NCBI GenBank assembly: GCA_017627955.1 | Contig: JAGAFU010000003.1 | Coordinates: 1-50,178 of the forward strand | Origin: Bacteroidales bacterium | Lineage (GTDB): Bacteria; Bacteroidota; Bacteroidia; Bacteroidales; UBA932 | DNA: 50,178 nt | Reading direction: 5' to 3' | Part shown: positions 29,415-37,583 of the stretch, piece after piece | Position numbering within the stretch: the stretch's first letter is position 1 | How the letters are laid out: the number at the start of each line of letters is the position of its first letter | Translations under genes and position numbers: made by a program | Notes under the pieces: generated by a model | The model's input: only the letters and a program-made list of their open reading frames with translations | What the model was told of the DNA's origin: nothing | Databases searched by the model: none

Positions 29415-31377
29415 GATCCACGGCGTTTTCTACCTCGCCCTGAGACTCTTCCTCCGGCTCGGCCGGTTTGACTTTCGGCCCGAGAATCTTCTCGATGTCC
29501 TCGGCGAATATCACCTCTTTCTCGAGGAGCAGTTTCGCCATCCGCACAAAGCCTTCCTTGTTGTCATCCAGGATCTTCTTGGTACGATCGTGAACCATGT
29601 CCACCAGTTCCCGTACCTCCTGGTCCATGACCTCGGCGGTCTTTTCGCTGTAGGGCTTGGTCAGGTCATATCCTCTCGCTCCGGTGGAGTCGTAGAAGGA
29701 CAACTCCCCTGTCCTCTCTCCCATTCCATAGAACTGGATCATGTTGTAGGCTATTCGCGTGAGTCTCTCCAGATCGTTCAAAGCGCCGGTGGCTGGCTCG
29801 CCGTTGATGATCTCCTCGGCTACTCGTCCTCCCATGAGTGCGCACATCTGGTCTATGAGATAGGATTTGGAGAGTATTTTCCTCTCGTCCGGAAGATACC
29901 AGGTCAAGCCAAGCGCGTCGCCTCTCGGGATGAGACTGACCTTGAAAACAGGGTCAGAATAAGGCAGGAGCCAACCTACGGTGGCATGGCCGGCCTCATG
30001 ATAGGCGGTTGTCTTCTTCTCGGCGGGAGTAAGGATGGAGCTCTTGCGCTCGAGACCTCCGATGATGCGGTCGACAGCGTCGAGGAAGTCCTGCTTGTCG
30101 ATCTCGGACTTGTTCTTCCTCGCTGCGGTAAGAGCCGCCTCATTGCAAACATTAGCGATGTCGGCGCCGGAGAATCCGGGTGTGTGCTGAGCCATGAAGC
30201 TCACATCGAAATCCTTGGAAATCTTCAGGCCGCGCATGTGGACAAGGAATATCTCTTCCCTCTCCTTCAGCTCCGGAAGCTCGACATGGATCTGACGATC
30301 GAAACGTCCGGCGCGCATCAAGGCCTTGTCGAGGATGTCGGCGCGGTTGGTGGCGGCGAGGATGATGACTCCGGAGTTCGTGTCGAAGCCATCCATCTCG
30401 GTGAGAAGCTGGTTCAGGGTGTTCTCCCTCTCGTCGTTGGACGAGAATCCGACGTTTTTGCCTCTGGCCCTTCCTACAGCGTCGATCTCATCGATGAACA
30501 CGATGCAGGGAGCCTTTTCCTTGGCCTGACGGAACAGGTCGCGGACTCGGGAAGCACCTACACCGACGAACATCTCGACAAAATCCGAACCGGAAATCGA
30601 GAAGAAAGGAACGTTGGCTTCTCCTGCCACAGCCTTGGCCAGCAATGTCTTACCGGTACCGGGAGGACCGACCAGGAGGGCGCCCTTGGGAATCTTGCCT
30701 CCCAAGGCCGTGTATTTCTGGGGGTTCTTCAGGAAATCGACGATCTCCATCACCTCGTCCTTGGCTCCGTAGAGGCCCGCGACATCCTTGAAAGTCACAT
30801 TGACCTTGTCCTTGTCGGCAAGCTTGCCGGTTGATTTCCCGACGCTGAATATTCCGCCACCAGGACCTCCGGGACCTGCGCCCATATTCTTCCCCATGCC
30901 ACGGAACATCCAGAGCCACATGAGGATAAGGAATATAGGGAAGATGAGCCACTCGAGAATCTCCATCCAAGCGTGGCTCTCATTCTCCACGACGATCTTC
31001 ACCTGCCCGGAAGGAGGCAGCGCAGCGTTCAACGCCCCGAATTCTTTCTCGGAGTCGAATTTGTCTGAAACAAGGAATATGAAGTGCGGCGAACTTGTCG
31101 GGACCTTCCCGCCAAACTTGTCCGCATACTTCGAGATCCTGTCCGGGCGGACAGTGATATTCCCTTTGTAGCTGTTACGGATATAGGTTATCTCCTGGAT
31201 ATCACCCTTTGAGAACATCTCCTGAACTTCAGCCCACTCAATCTTCTGGGGATTGGCTCCACTGTTGTTCAAGAGGAGCCAACCTATTCCGAATATCAGG
31301 AGCAGATAGAACCAGGAGAAGTTGAACCGGACCCTATAGACTTTGCGGCGCGGCTCTTTTCCACCACTATTCGGCAT
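29407..31377 (-). CDS. ftsH: ATP-dependent zinc metalloprotease FtsH
   Basis: FtsH is a membrane-anchored AAA+ protease that degrades unassembled membrane proteins and regulatory factors. Two transmembrane helices (about residues 20-37 and 141-158) flank a periplasmic domain. The ATPase has Walker A GPPGTGKT (237-244), Walker [14 protein letters not shown], and the second region of homology [21 protein letters not shown]. The zinc site is HEAGH at 460-464. A Gly-Pro-rich linker (about 166-176) follows the second helix. The C-terminal tail is acidic. At 656 residues it is complete. It overlaps rsfS upstream by 11 bp and cdsA downstream by 8 bp. Confidence 0.97.
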   Translation of the reverse strand: MPNSGGKEPRRKVYRVRFNFSWFYLLLIFGIGWLLLNNSGANPQKIEWAEVQEMFSKGDIQEITYIRNSYKGNITVRPDRISKYADKFGGKVPTSSPHFIFLVSDKFDSEKEFGALNAALPPSGQVKIVVENESHAWMEILEWLIFPIFLILMWLWMFRGMGKNMGAGPGGPGGGIFSVGKSTGKLADKDKVNVTFKDVAGLYGAKDEVMEIVDFLKNPQKYTALGGKIPKGALLVGPPGTGKTLLAKAVAGEANVPFFSISGSDFVEMFVGVGASRVRDLFRQAKEKAPCIVFIDEIDAVGRARGKNVGFSSNDERENTLNQLLTEMDGFDTNSGVIILAATNRADILDKALMRAGRFDRQIHVELPELKEREEIFLVHMRGLKISKDFDVSFMAQHTPGFSGADIANVCNEAALTAARKNKSEIDKQDFLDAVDRIIGGLERKSSILTPAEKKTTAYHEAGHATVGWLLPYSDPVFKVSLIPRGDALGLTWYLPDERKILSKSYLIDQMCALMGGRVAEEIINGEPATGALNDLERLTRIAYNMIQFYGMGERTGELSFYDSTGARGYDLTKPYSEKTAEVMDQEVRELVDMVHDRTKKILDDNKEGFVRMAKLLLEKEVIFAEDIEKILGPKVKPAEPEEESQGEVENAVDHE

Positions 31378-31747
31378 CTTTCTTCACTTTTTTAGTCTTC
31401 GGCCTGTCTTTGTACTCTTTCTGCGGAGCGTCTGCCCAGAGCTCTTCCAGGCGGTAGAACTGCCTGTACTCCGTCTGGAAAATGTGGGCCACGATGTCAC
31501 CGTAGTCCAGGATGATCCAGAAATTATTCTCCATGCCCTGCGTACGGAAAGGCTTGCGGCCAAGCTCGCGCATCTTCTCTATGACGTTGTCGGCAATAGC
31601 GTTGACGTTGGTCGTCGAGTCGGCGTTACAAATCATGAAATGGTCCGTGATAGCGGTTCCAATGGATCTCAAGTCGACTCCTATTACGTTCTGGGCCTTC
31701 TTGTCAAGCATGGCGTCTGCCATAACTCTAAGGTCGTGTGTTATCAT
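31367..31747 (-). CDS. rsfS: Ribosomal silencing factor RsfS
   Basis: RsfS binds ribosomal protein L14 and blocks subunit joining when nutrients are scarce. The 126-residue protein starts MITHDLRVMADAMLDKKAQN and has the family core VIGVDLRSIGTAITDHFMICNADSTTNVNAIADNV, then GMENNFWIILDYGDIVAHIFQTEYRQFYRLEELWADA. A basic tail follows. I place the start at 31747 because homologues begin there and the -7 element at 31787-31794 lies upstream; the longer open frame to 31888 would run through the promoter region. It is first in the rsfS-ftsH-cdsA-psd operon. Confidence 0.93.
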   Translation of the reverse strand: MITHDLRVMADAMLDKKAQNVIGVDLRSIGTAITDHFMICNADSTTNVNAIADNVIEKMRELGRKPFRTQGMENNFWIILDYGDIVAHIFQTEYRQFYRLEELWADAPQKEYKDRPKTKKVKKDAE

Positions 31748-31765
31748 ATTCTGAATAAACTTTGT

Positions 31766-31773
31766 TAATTTTG
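31766..31773 (+). promoter_or_regulatory. Candidate -7 element of the birA promoter
   Basis: TAATTTTG matches TAnnTTTG and predicts a leader of about 40 nt before the birA ATG. It interleaves with the opposing rsfS element at 31787-31794. Confidence 0.35.
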
Positions 31774-31786
31774 TCCTATAAACATA

Positions 31787-31794
31787 CAAATATA
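31787..31794 (-). promoter_or_regulatory. Candidate -7 element of the rsfS operon promoter
   Basis: TATATTTG on the minus strand matches TAnnTTTG and predicts transcription starting about 33 nt before the rsfS ATG. This spacing supports the shorter rsfS start. Confidence 0.45.
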
Positions 31795-31819
31795 CGAAAA
31801 AACGACAATTTCCGAGCCA

Positions 31820-32578
31820 ATGCTGAATAAGGTGAATATTAGGTGGGTGGAAGAGACGGATTCCACGCAGGATGAGGTCAGAAGGCATATTTCCGAATAT
31901 GACAATATGTCAGTGGTGGCCGCCAGGTTCCAGACCGCGGGAAGGGGGCAGAGGGGAAACAAGTGGGTCGCCAGGAAAGGCGAGAACCTCACGTTCTCAA
32001 TGCTCCTGAAGTTCGGTCCTGATGGTTTTCCACCGCTTGCGGCAGCGGATCAGTTCCGTATCACAAGGGCCGCGACCATCGGTACGGCCTTGTACCTTGC
32101 CTCGGTTGGTGTCGAGTGCTCGATAAAATGGCCAAACGACATCTACGTCCGGGACAAGAAGATCTGCGGAATGCTGATTGAGAATATTCTTGAAGGAGAC
32201 AAGCTCGGCCAGAGCATCGTCGGGATCGGATTGAATGTCAACCAAAGGGACTTCCCTCCCCAACTAATAAACCCCACATCGATGGCGGTCGTCACGAAAA
32301 AGGAATACGACACCCGGGAAGAATTGGAGCAACTCAGCGGCTATCTGGCCTCCTCCTTCGAAAGGATTCTGGGCAAGGATCATGTCCCCGGGAGTGATCA
32401 TGAATATGAGAACCGTCTCTATCGGAAAGGTTATTTCCATGATTTTGTCAGATGCTCGGACGGGACGGTTTTCAAGGCGAGAATCATTGGGGTCACACCT
32501 GGTGGATTGCTTCAGACCGAAAATGATAAAGGCGAACTGAATGAGTTCGCCTTCAAGGAAATAAGTTACATTATCTAA
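31820..32578 (+). CDS. birA: Biotin--[acetyl-CoA-carboxylase] ligase (class I BirA)
   Basis: This enzyme attaches biotin to the carboxyl-carrier subunit of biotin-dependent carboxylases. The 252-residue protein has the biotin-adenylate loop AGRGQRGNKWVARKGENLTFSM, the catalytic KWPNDIYVRDKKICGMLIEN, and GIGLNVNQRDFP. A C-terminal SH3-like domain follows (DGTVFKARIIGVTPGGLLQTEN). No N-terminal winged-helix DNA-binding domain is present, so it should not repress biotin genes. It is monocistronic and divergent from rsfS. Its last codons contain a 10-bp hairpin that looks like the terminator of the convergent rpe operon. Confidence 0.94.
   Translation: MLNKVNIRWVEETDSTQDEVRRHISEYDNMSVVAARFQTAGRGQRGNKWVARKGENLTFSMLLKFGPDGFPPLAAADQFRITRAATIGTALYLASVGVECSIKWPNDIYVRDKKICGMLIENILEGDKLGQSIVGIGLNVNQRDFPPQLINPTSMAVVTKKEYDTREELEQLSGYLASSFERILGKDHVPGSDHEYENRLYRKGYFHDFVRCSDGTVFKARIIGVTPGGLLQTENDKGELNEFAFKEISYII
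32521..32553 (-). terminator. Possible terminator of the dnaA-pepD-rpe run, inside birA
   Basis: On the minus strand, 21 nt past the rpe stop, a perfect 10-bp stem (arms 32529-32538 and 32544-32553, 5-nt loop) is followed by a T-rich tail, TATCATTTTC. It lies inside the last birA codons. Confidence 0.5.
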
Positions 32579-33228
32579 AGTCTCATTTCAGCAATTGCCT
32601 TAGCAGGATCTTCTGACTTGAAGACTGAACTACCGGCAACAAGCATCGTCGCTCCAGCCTCGGTAAGAGCCTTTGAGTTGGACGCGGAGACTCCCCCATC
32701 CACCTCAATGTCCTTGATTATCCCAATCCTTTCCATCTCCGCCCTCAAGGCGGCTATCCTTCCGATAGATTCCGGGATGAACTTCTGCCCGCCGAATCCG
32801 GCGAAAACGGACATGACAAGGAAGAAGTCGACTTCTGGAATATAAGGGAAAAGCCTCTCGACCGGGACGTCCGGATCTATGGCAAGACCAGCCTTGACCC
32901 CGCATGACTTGGCGAGAGCGATGTACTCACCGGCATCCTTGCCGGCCTCGTCGGCTGCCTCGAGATGGAAACTGATGTAGGAGGCCCCGGCATTGGCGAA
33001 ACGCTCGATGTAATTGTCCGGATTAACGATCATAAGGTGGACATCCAGCGGGATGGCGGCCACCTTTGAGACAGCCTCCAGCACGGGGAATCCGAAGGAC
33101 AAATTAGGGACCAGACATCCGTCCATCACGTCGAAATGCAGAAGATCAGCGTGATCGTTGACAAGCCTGACATCGCGCTCGAGATGGAGAAAATCAGCGG
33201 CCAGAATGGATGGGGCGATCTTTACCAT
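32575..33228 (-). CDS. rpe: Ribulose-phosphate 3-epimerase
   Basis: This enzyme interconverts ribulose 5-phosphate and xylulose 5-phosphate in the pentose phosphate pathway. The 217-residue TIM barrel has PSILAADFLHLERDV, the metal-binding LLHFDVMDGCLVPNLSFG, LDVHLMIVNPDNYI, MSVFAGFGGQKFIPE, and EVDGGVSASN with the second catalytic Asp and phosphate-binding loop. I use the start at 33228 (MVKIAPSILAADF), the normal N-terminus. A longer open frame to 33315 would overlap pepD. It follows pepD by 4 bp. Confidence 0.95.
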   Translation of the reverse strand: MVKIAPSILAADFLHLERDVRLVNDHADLLHFDVMDGCLVPNLSFGFPVLEAVSKVAAIPLDVHLMIVNPDNYIERFANAGASYISFHLEAADEAGKDAGEYIALAKSCGVKAGLAIDPDVPVERLFPYIPEVDFFLVMSVFAGFGGQKFIPESIGRIAALRAEMERIGIIKDIEVDGGVSASNSKALTEAGATMLVAGSSVFKSEDPAKAIAEMRL

Positions 33229-33232
33229 GGCT

Positions 33233-34657
33233 TTAGTTGAAATTGGTGACGACATCGACCAGATGGTCCACGAACTTGTCCAGTGAGGCGAGGTCAAGTT
33301 TCTCGCCAGGGGCATGGACTCCTCGCAGGGTCGGGCCGAATGATATCATGTCCAGATCTCCGAACTTCTCCCCGAAAAGACCGCACTCAAGCCCGGCGTG
33401 GATGGCTTTTATCTCGGGTGCGAACCCGAACAGTTTCTTGTAGGACTCGACACACTGGGCTAGAATGCGAGAATCCACATTAGGTTTCCAGCCAGGATAC
33501 TCCGACGTGTGCTCCACGGTGGCTCCGGCAAGGACAAAACAAGCCTCCACTTTGGCAGCGATCATCTTTCTGGCCGAGGCTATGGCGCTCCTCTGGCTGG
33601 TGAGGACCTCGATCTTGCCAAGGTCGCGCATACGGACGGCGGCGAGGTTTGTCGATGTCTCGACGAGGCCATCGATGTCCTGGCTCATCGCCTCCACCCC
33701 ATGAGGGCAGGCGAAAAGGGCCCTGACCAATCGCGCGGCGACTTCTGAATCGACAGGCTGCTCGGTGCAACCGTATTGTGCCGCGGTCATCTTTATTACT
33801 GGTTCTGTCCTGCAATATTCAGCCTTGACATCATCGGAGAAAGAGTTGAACCTGAGGGTCGTGGCTTCACTGTCGGGCACAGCTACAATGGCCTCGCACT
33901 CACGGGCGATGGCGTTGTGCTTATTCCCTCCCCGGATGAGAATCAACTGAAGGCCGCGATTGAGCTCGCCGCAGAGGAAACGGGCCATCAACTGTATGGT
34001 GTTGGCCCTCCCCTTGTTGATGTCGTCGCCGCTATGGCCGCCGACTCCATCGGTAATCGCGAGTCTCAAAATCGTGTTGCCGGCCTTGAGGACTTCCCGG
34101 GTGTAATCGAACGTAGCGTAGGTCTCGAGTCCGCCAGCGCAGCCGATGAACATCTGGCCCTCATCCTCCGAGTCGAGGTTGATGAGAGTTCTCCCGGTGA
34201 AGAAACCTTTCTCCATGCCGAACGCTCCGTCCATGCCAGTCTCCTCGGAGATGGTGAAGACACATTCGATCTTTCCCGTGGGAAGGTCACTTTCGAGAAT
34301 GGCCAGCATAGCGGCCACTCCTATCCCGTCATCCGCCCCAAGGGTGGTGTCCTTGGCTATCATCCAGCCATCTTCGATCACATAATTGATCGGGTCCGTC
34401 TGGAAATCATGGGTAACGCCGTTCCTTTTCTCGCAGACCATATCCTGATGGCCTTGAAGGACGAGTGTGGGAACATCCTCTTTTCCGGGGCTGGCCTCCT
34501 TGACAATGCACACGTTGCCGATCGGGTCGACACGGCACTCAAGGTTCCGCCGCTTGGCGAAATCCTGCAGAAAGGCTGTCATCAACTCCTCGTGCCCCGA
34601 TTCTCTCGGGATACGGGTGATCTCCTTGAAGATCTCAAGTACTTCGGAAGAATTCAT
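33233..34657 (-). CDS. pepD: Aminoacyl-histidine dipeptidase (PepD, M20 family)
   Basis: This is a cytosolic zinc metallopeptidase that splits Xaa-His and other dipeptides. The 474-residue protein has the M20 motifs: TLVLQGHQDMVCEK with the first metal His and Asp, TTLGADDGIGVAAMLAI, ISEETGMDGAFGME with the catalytic Glu pair, and LINLDSEDEGQMFIG. Near the C-terminus, AIHAGLECGLFGEKFGDLDMISFGPTLRGVHAPGE supplies the last metal-binding His. The start at 34657 (MNSSEVLEIFKEITRIPRESG) matches homologues and leaves 28 bp after dnaA. Confidence 0.95.
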   Translation of the reverse strand: MNSSEVLEIFKEITRIPRESGHEELMTAFLQDFAKRRNLECRVDPIGNVCIVKEASPGKEDVPTLVLQGHQDMVCEKRNGVTHDFQTDPINYVIEDGWMIAKDTTLGADDGIGVAAMLAILESDLPTGKIECVFTISEETGMDGAFGMEKGFFTGRTLINLDSEDEGQMFIGCAGGLETYATFDYTREVLKAGNTILRLAITDGVGGHSGDDINKGRANTIQLMARFLCGELNRGLQLILIRGGNKHNAIARECEAIVAVPDSEATTLRFNSFSDDVKAEYCRTEPVIKMTAAQYGCTEQPVDSEVAARLVRALFACPHGVEAMSQDIDGLVETSTNLAAVRMRDLGKIEVLTSQRSAIASARKMIAAKVEACFVLAGATVEHTSEYPGWKPNVDSRILAQCVESYKKLFGFAPEIKAIHAGLECGLFGEKFGDLDMISFGPTLRGVHAPGEKLDLASLDKFVDHLVDVVTNFN

Positions 34658-34685
34658 CTGGTTGATTATATGTTTGTGAGTAATA

Positions 34686-36110
34686 TCAGCGGGCCACGGG
34701 CACAAGCATCCGCTCGATGTCGGACACGTACTGACGGAACAGCTTGTCAGTGGACATCAGGTCGGAAACCGTGTTGCAGGCGTGGAGAACGGTGGCGTGG
34801 TCTTTCCCGCCAAGCTCCATTCCGATGGTCGACAATGAACAGCCTCCAATGAGGTTGCGGCTCAAATACATGGCGATCTGGCGGGCCTGGACGATGTTCC
34901 TCTTCCGGGATTTGGAAAGAAGAGTCTCACGGGTGATGTTGAAATACTCGCACACGACATCCTGGACCTTGTCCATCGTGACCTCATCATGCTCCTCGCT
35001 GATGATGTTGCCGGTCACCTTCTCCGCCAGGGCCATAGTGATCTCGTCGTGGCAAAGCGTAGCGCTCGCTATCAATGAGATCAAGGCTCCCTCGAGCTCC
35101 CTGAAATTGGACCTGATCTTCGTCGCCAAAAGCTCAAGCACATCCTCCGCCACATGAACTCCCTCACGGGCGCACCTCGCCTTCAACATGGCCAGCCTGG
35201 TCTGCTGGTCGGGCTTCTCAAGCTCGACGGAAAGCCCCCACTTGAAACGGGACAACAGTCTTTCCTCGAAGTTCATCAAGTCAACGGGAGCCCTGTCGGA
35301 AGTGAACACCAGCTGCTTGCCGGATTGGTGCAGATGGTTAAAGATGTTGAAGAAGGCGTTCTGTGAGGCCGGTCCGACCAACTCATGTATGTCATCCACC
35401 ACCAGCACGTCAATCCTCATGTAATATGCCATGAAATCGGCGAGCTTGTTCTGGTGGACAGCGTTCATGTATTGGGTCTTGAACTCGTTACCGGTAACGT
35501 ACAAGACTATGAGGTCGGGATAGGAGTCATGGATGGCGATACCTATCGCCTGGGCGAGATGGGTCTTGCCCAAACCAGGTCCGCCGAAAATGAACAGCGG
35601 ATTGAAAGGCGTCTTCCCCGGCTTCTGGGAAATGTTGATACCGGCGTTGATCCCCATCTTGTTGCACTCACCTTTAATAAGATTGTCAAAGCAATATGCG
35701 GGATTGAGCCTGGGATTGATCTTGACTTTCTGAAGCCCCGGGAAAACAAACGGGCCAGGATTGCCTGAAGCCTGGAAGGTGTTAAGGGTCACGGCCTTGT
35801 TCTCGGGAACATTGCCGTGGGAAGCCGGGAACACCATCGGGGCTTCCTTGCGGACAGGGTGGATCCTGTACATCAGTTTGGCGTCCGGACCGATTACCCT
35901 GCGCAACACCATTTTTATAATGGGAAGATAGGCTTCCTCAAGGTAGCTGCGGAAGAAGTCAGTCGGAACCTCGACGGTCAATGTCGAGTCCTCCAGAGAC
36001 ACCGGCTCGATAGTCTTGAACCAGACGTTGAATTGCTTCGGATCCACGTTCTGCTCGAAGATTCGAAGACACTCGTCCCATACTGAAATATGTCTTTCCA
36101 GTTCTGCCAT
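34686..36110 (-). CDS. dnaA: Chromosomal replication initiator protein DnaA
   Basis: DnaA binds DnaA boxes and opens oriC. Domain I occupies about residues 5-75 (VWDECLRIFEQNVDPKQFNVWF). A variable domain II follows. The AAA+ domain III has Walker A GGPGLGKT at 176-183, Walker B VLVVDDIHEL and sensor motifs including LLSRFKWGLSVELEKPD. Domain IV has the DNA-binding signature GGKDHATVLHA (usually GGRDHTTVLHA). At 474 residues it is complete. The 233-bp region upstream is AT-rich, but I see no TTATCCACA-type DnaA box cluster, so oriC is not evident here. It is followed by pepD. Confidence 0.97.
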   Translation of the reverse strand: MAELERHISVWDECLRIFEQNVDPKQFNVWFKTIEPVSLEDSTLTVEVPTDFFRSYLEEAYLPIIKMVLRRVIGPDAKLMYRIHPVRKEAPMVFPASHGNVPENKAVTLNTFQASGNPGPFVFPGLQKVKINPRLNPAYCFDNLIKGECNKMGINAGINISQKPGKTPFNPLFIFGGPGLGKTHLAQAIGIAIHDSYPDLIVLYVTGNEFKTQYMNAVHQNKLADFMAYYMRIDVLVVDDIHELVGPASQNAFFNIFNHLHQSGKQLVFTSDRAPVDLMNFEERLLSRFKWGLSVELEKPDQQTRLAMLKARCAREGVHVAEDVLELLATKIRSNFRELEGALISLIASATLCHDEITMALAEKVTGNIISEEHDEVTMDKVQDVVCEYFNITRETLLSKSRKRNIVQARQIAMYLSRNLIGGCSLSTIGMELGGKDHATVLHACNTVSDLMSTDKLFRQYVSDIERMLVPVAR

Positions 36111-36250
36111 TACTATCTGATAAATGAATTGTCGGGGAGTTCTGACCCTGTCGTTTTTCCTAATGCAAAATTGGAGGAAAATATCTTTATAAAAAAACTT
36201 TTTTATTGTTGTTTTTGTTTTTTATTTTCCCTATATATAGAAGCCGGGTT

Positions 36251-36286
36251 AAAAAATTGATTGCCACAAGTACGTGACAATCAATT
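36251..36286 (-). terminator. Intrinsic terminator of the amidase gene
   Basis: On the minus strand, about 57 nt past the amidase stop, a hairpin has 9-bp outer arms (36255-36263 and 36278-36286), one mismatch, and a further 3 bp inside. The T-rich 3' arm continues into a run of T. The rest of 36111-36343 is AT-rich, with poly-T/poly-A tracts at 36186-36230. Confidence 0.75.
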
Positions 36287-36343
36287 AGTTCCAAAATAGC
36301 CCAAAAGCTAAATTACGATGTATTAATTACTTCTGAAAAGGGA

Positions 36344-37543
36344 TTATCTGACCCTCGTCAATTCACCGTTTTCGACCTTTATCAAAAATGCGTCCGGATA
36401 TGAACTTCTGACTGTTGATAACGATTTTCTCGCCTCGGAAAGGTCGGTGGTGCAGCGGATGAGATATTTGTACAATTTCCCGACTTGATATCTCTTGAAC
36501 TCGTTGCCTTTGAAGAAAGGATCACCAGCTTTCATCACCTTTGAGGAGGCGAGCACCTGGACACCGTAGAGGACACCGCTGTCATCCGCGGCGACAGTCT
36601 CGGTCTTCGGCTCCACAGGCTTCGGCTCCGCTGCCGGGGCGACTTTTTCGGCCGGTTTGGCGGGTTCGGGCTTGGCAGGGGCGGCTGCCGGTGCCGGCGC
36701 TGGCGCGGAAGATGTCACCTCTCCCCCGTCATATTCCTTCTTATATTTAACAAAAGCGGCATACAAGTCCGAGGCGATCCTGTCCTTTCCTGAGGAGGAG
36801 ATCAGAGCCTCCCTGTCGGTCGGATTCGACATGAAACCGCACTCCACGAGGACCGCGGGCATGGCTGTGCGCCACAGGACATAGAAAGGATCCTGGGAGA
36901 TGCCTCTGCTGGCCTTGATGGCGCCGCCCTTCATCTCGTCGTCAACGAACTTCGCGAACTTGAAGCTTTGCTCCAGGAAGGAGTTCTGCATCAGGTTCAT
37001 GAAGATGTACGACTCGGGGTCTGAAGGATCGAAACCCTCGTACTTGGTGCTGTAGTCATCCTCAAGGAGAATCACGGAGTTCTCCCTACGCACCACATCC
37101 ATGTTGCCGGCGTAAAGGTCCTTCTTCTTGCTGGTGTACTGGCCGAGGATATGGACAGAGTACCCGTTGGGGCCGGTCTTCTTGCCATCCACGGAATTAA
37201 CGTGGACAGAGATGAAGAGATTGGCCTTGGCCTTGTTGGCGATGTCGGCCCTCCCCTGCAGCTCGACGAATTTGTCGTCAGTCCTTGTCATGATGACATT
37301 GACATCAGGGCAGCCGGAGCGGATCTTTTCCGCAAGGCGGGTGGCTATATCAAGGACAACGGTCTTTTCCATGGTCTTCCCGCTGGGACTGACACAACCG
37401 GCGTCTTTCCCGCCGTGTCCAGGATCGATCACAACCGTGTTGAGCTTGATCCTTGAGGAAGGAGTCTGGCAAAAAGCCGGCGAAGCCGCCACAAAAGCTA
37501 TTGAAGCCGAAAGAACGGCAAGATAATTGCGAATGATATTCAA
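36344..37543 (-). CDS. N-acetylmuramoyl-L-alanine amidase with C-terminal SPOR domain
   Basis: This is an exported zinc amidase that cleaves the peptide from N-acetylmuramic acid in peptidoglycan. The Amidase_3 domain has VVIDPGHGGKDAG with the first zinc His, MEKTVVLDIA with the zinc Glu, LFISVHVNS with the second His, and VLVECGFMSNPTDRE with the catalytic Glu. A Pro-Ala-rich linker (PAPAPAAAPAKPEPAKPAE) leads to a SPOR-like peptidoglycan-binding domain near the C-terminus. The start is uncertain. I place it at a TTG giving a normal signal peptide (LNIIRNYLAVLSASIAF). The ATG at 37630 would overlap the divergent lptD promoter and start. It precedes dnaA on the same strand but has its own terminator. 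Confidence 0.88.
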   Translation of the reverse strand: MNIIRNYLAVLSASIAFVAASPAFCQTPSSRIKLNTVVIDPGHGGKDAGCVSPSGKTMEKTVVLDIATRLAEKIRSGCPDVNVIMTRTDDKFVELQGRADIANKAKANLFISVHVNSVDGKKTGPNGYSVHILGQYTSKKKDLYAGNMDVVRRENSVILLEDDYSTKYEGFDPSDPESYIFMNLMQNSFLEQSFKFAKFVDDEMKGGAIKASRGISQDPFYVLWRTAMPAVLVECGFMSNPTDREALISSSGKDRIASDLYAAFVKYKKEYDGGEVTSSAPAPAPAAAPAKPEPAKPAEKVAPAAEPKPVEPKTETVAADDSGVLYGVQVLASSKVMKAGDPFFKGNEFKRYQVGKLYKYLIRCTTDLSEARKSLSTVRSSYPDAFLIKVENGELTRVR

Positions 37544-37552
37544 AATAAGTCG

Positions 37553-37560
37553 TATATTTG
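37553..37560 (+). promoter_or_regulatory. Candidate -7 element of the lptD promoter
   Basis: TATATTTG matches TAnnTTTG. Transcription would start near 37567, which excludes the upstream start codons at 37527 and 37533 and favours the TTG at 37584. Confidence 0.5.
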
Positions 37561-37583
37561 TTCCCGCGAATTTAAGAAAAAAG

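Noticed and set aside
29296-30834. 512-codon + strand open frame opposite ftsH and cdsA
   Set aside because: Both sense genes are complete and overlapping; the antisense frame has no motif and starts inside cdsA.
36255-36286. Inverted repeat upstream of dnaA considered as an origin element or operator
   Set aside because: On the minus strand it is followed by a T-run just after the amidase gene, which is better explained as that gene's terminator.
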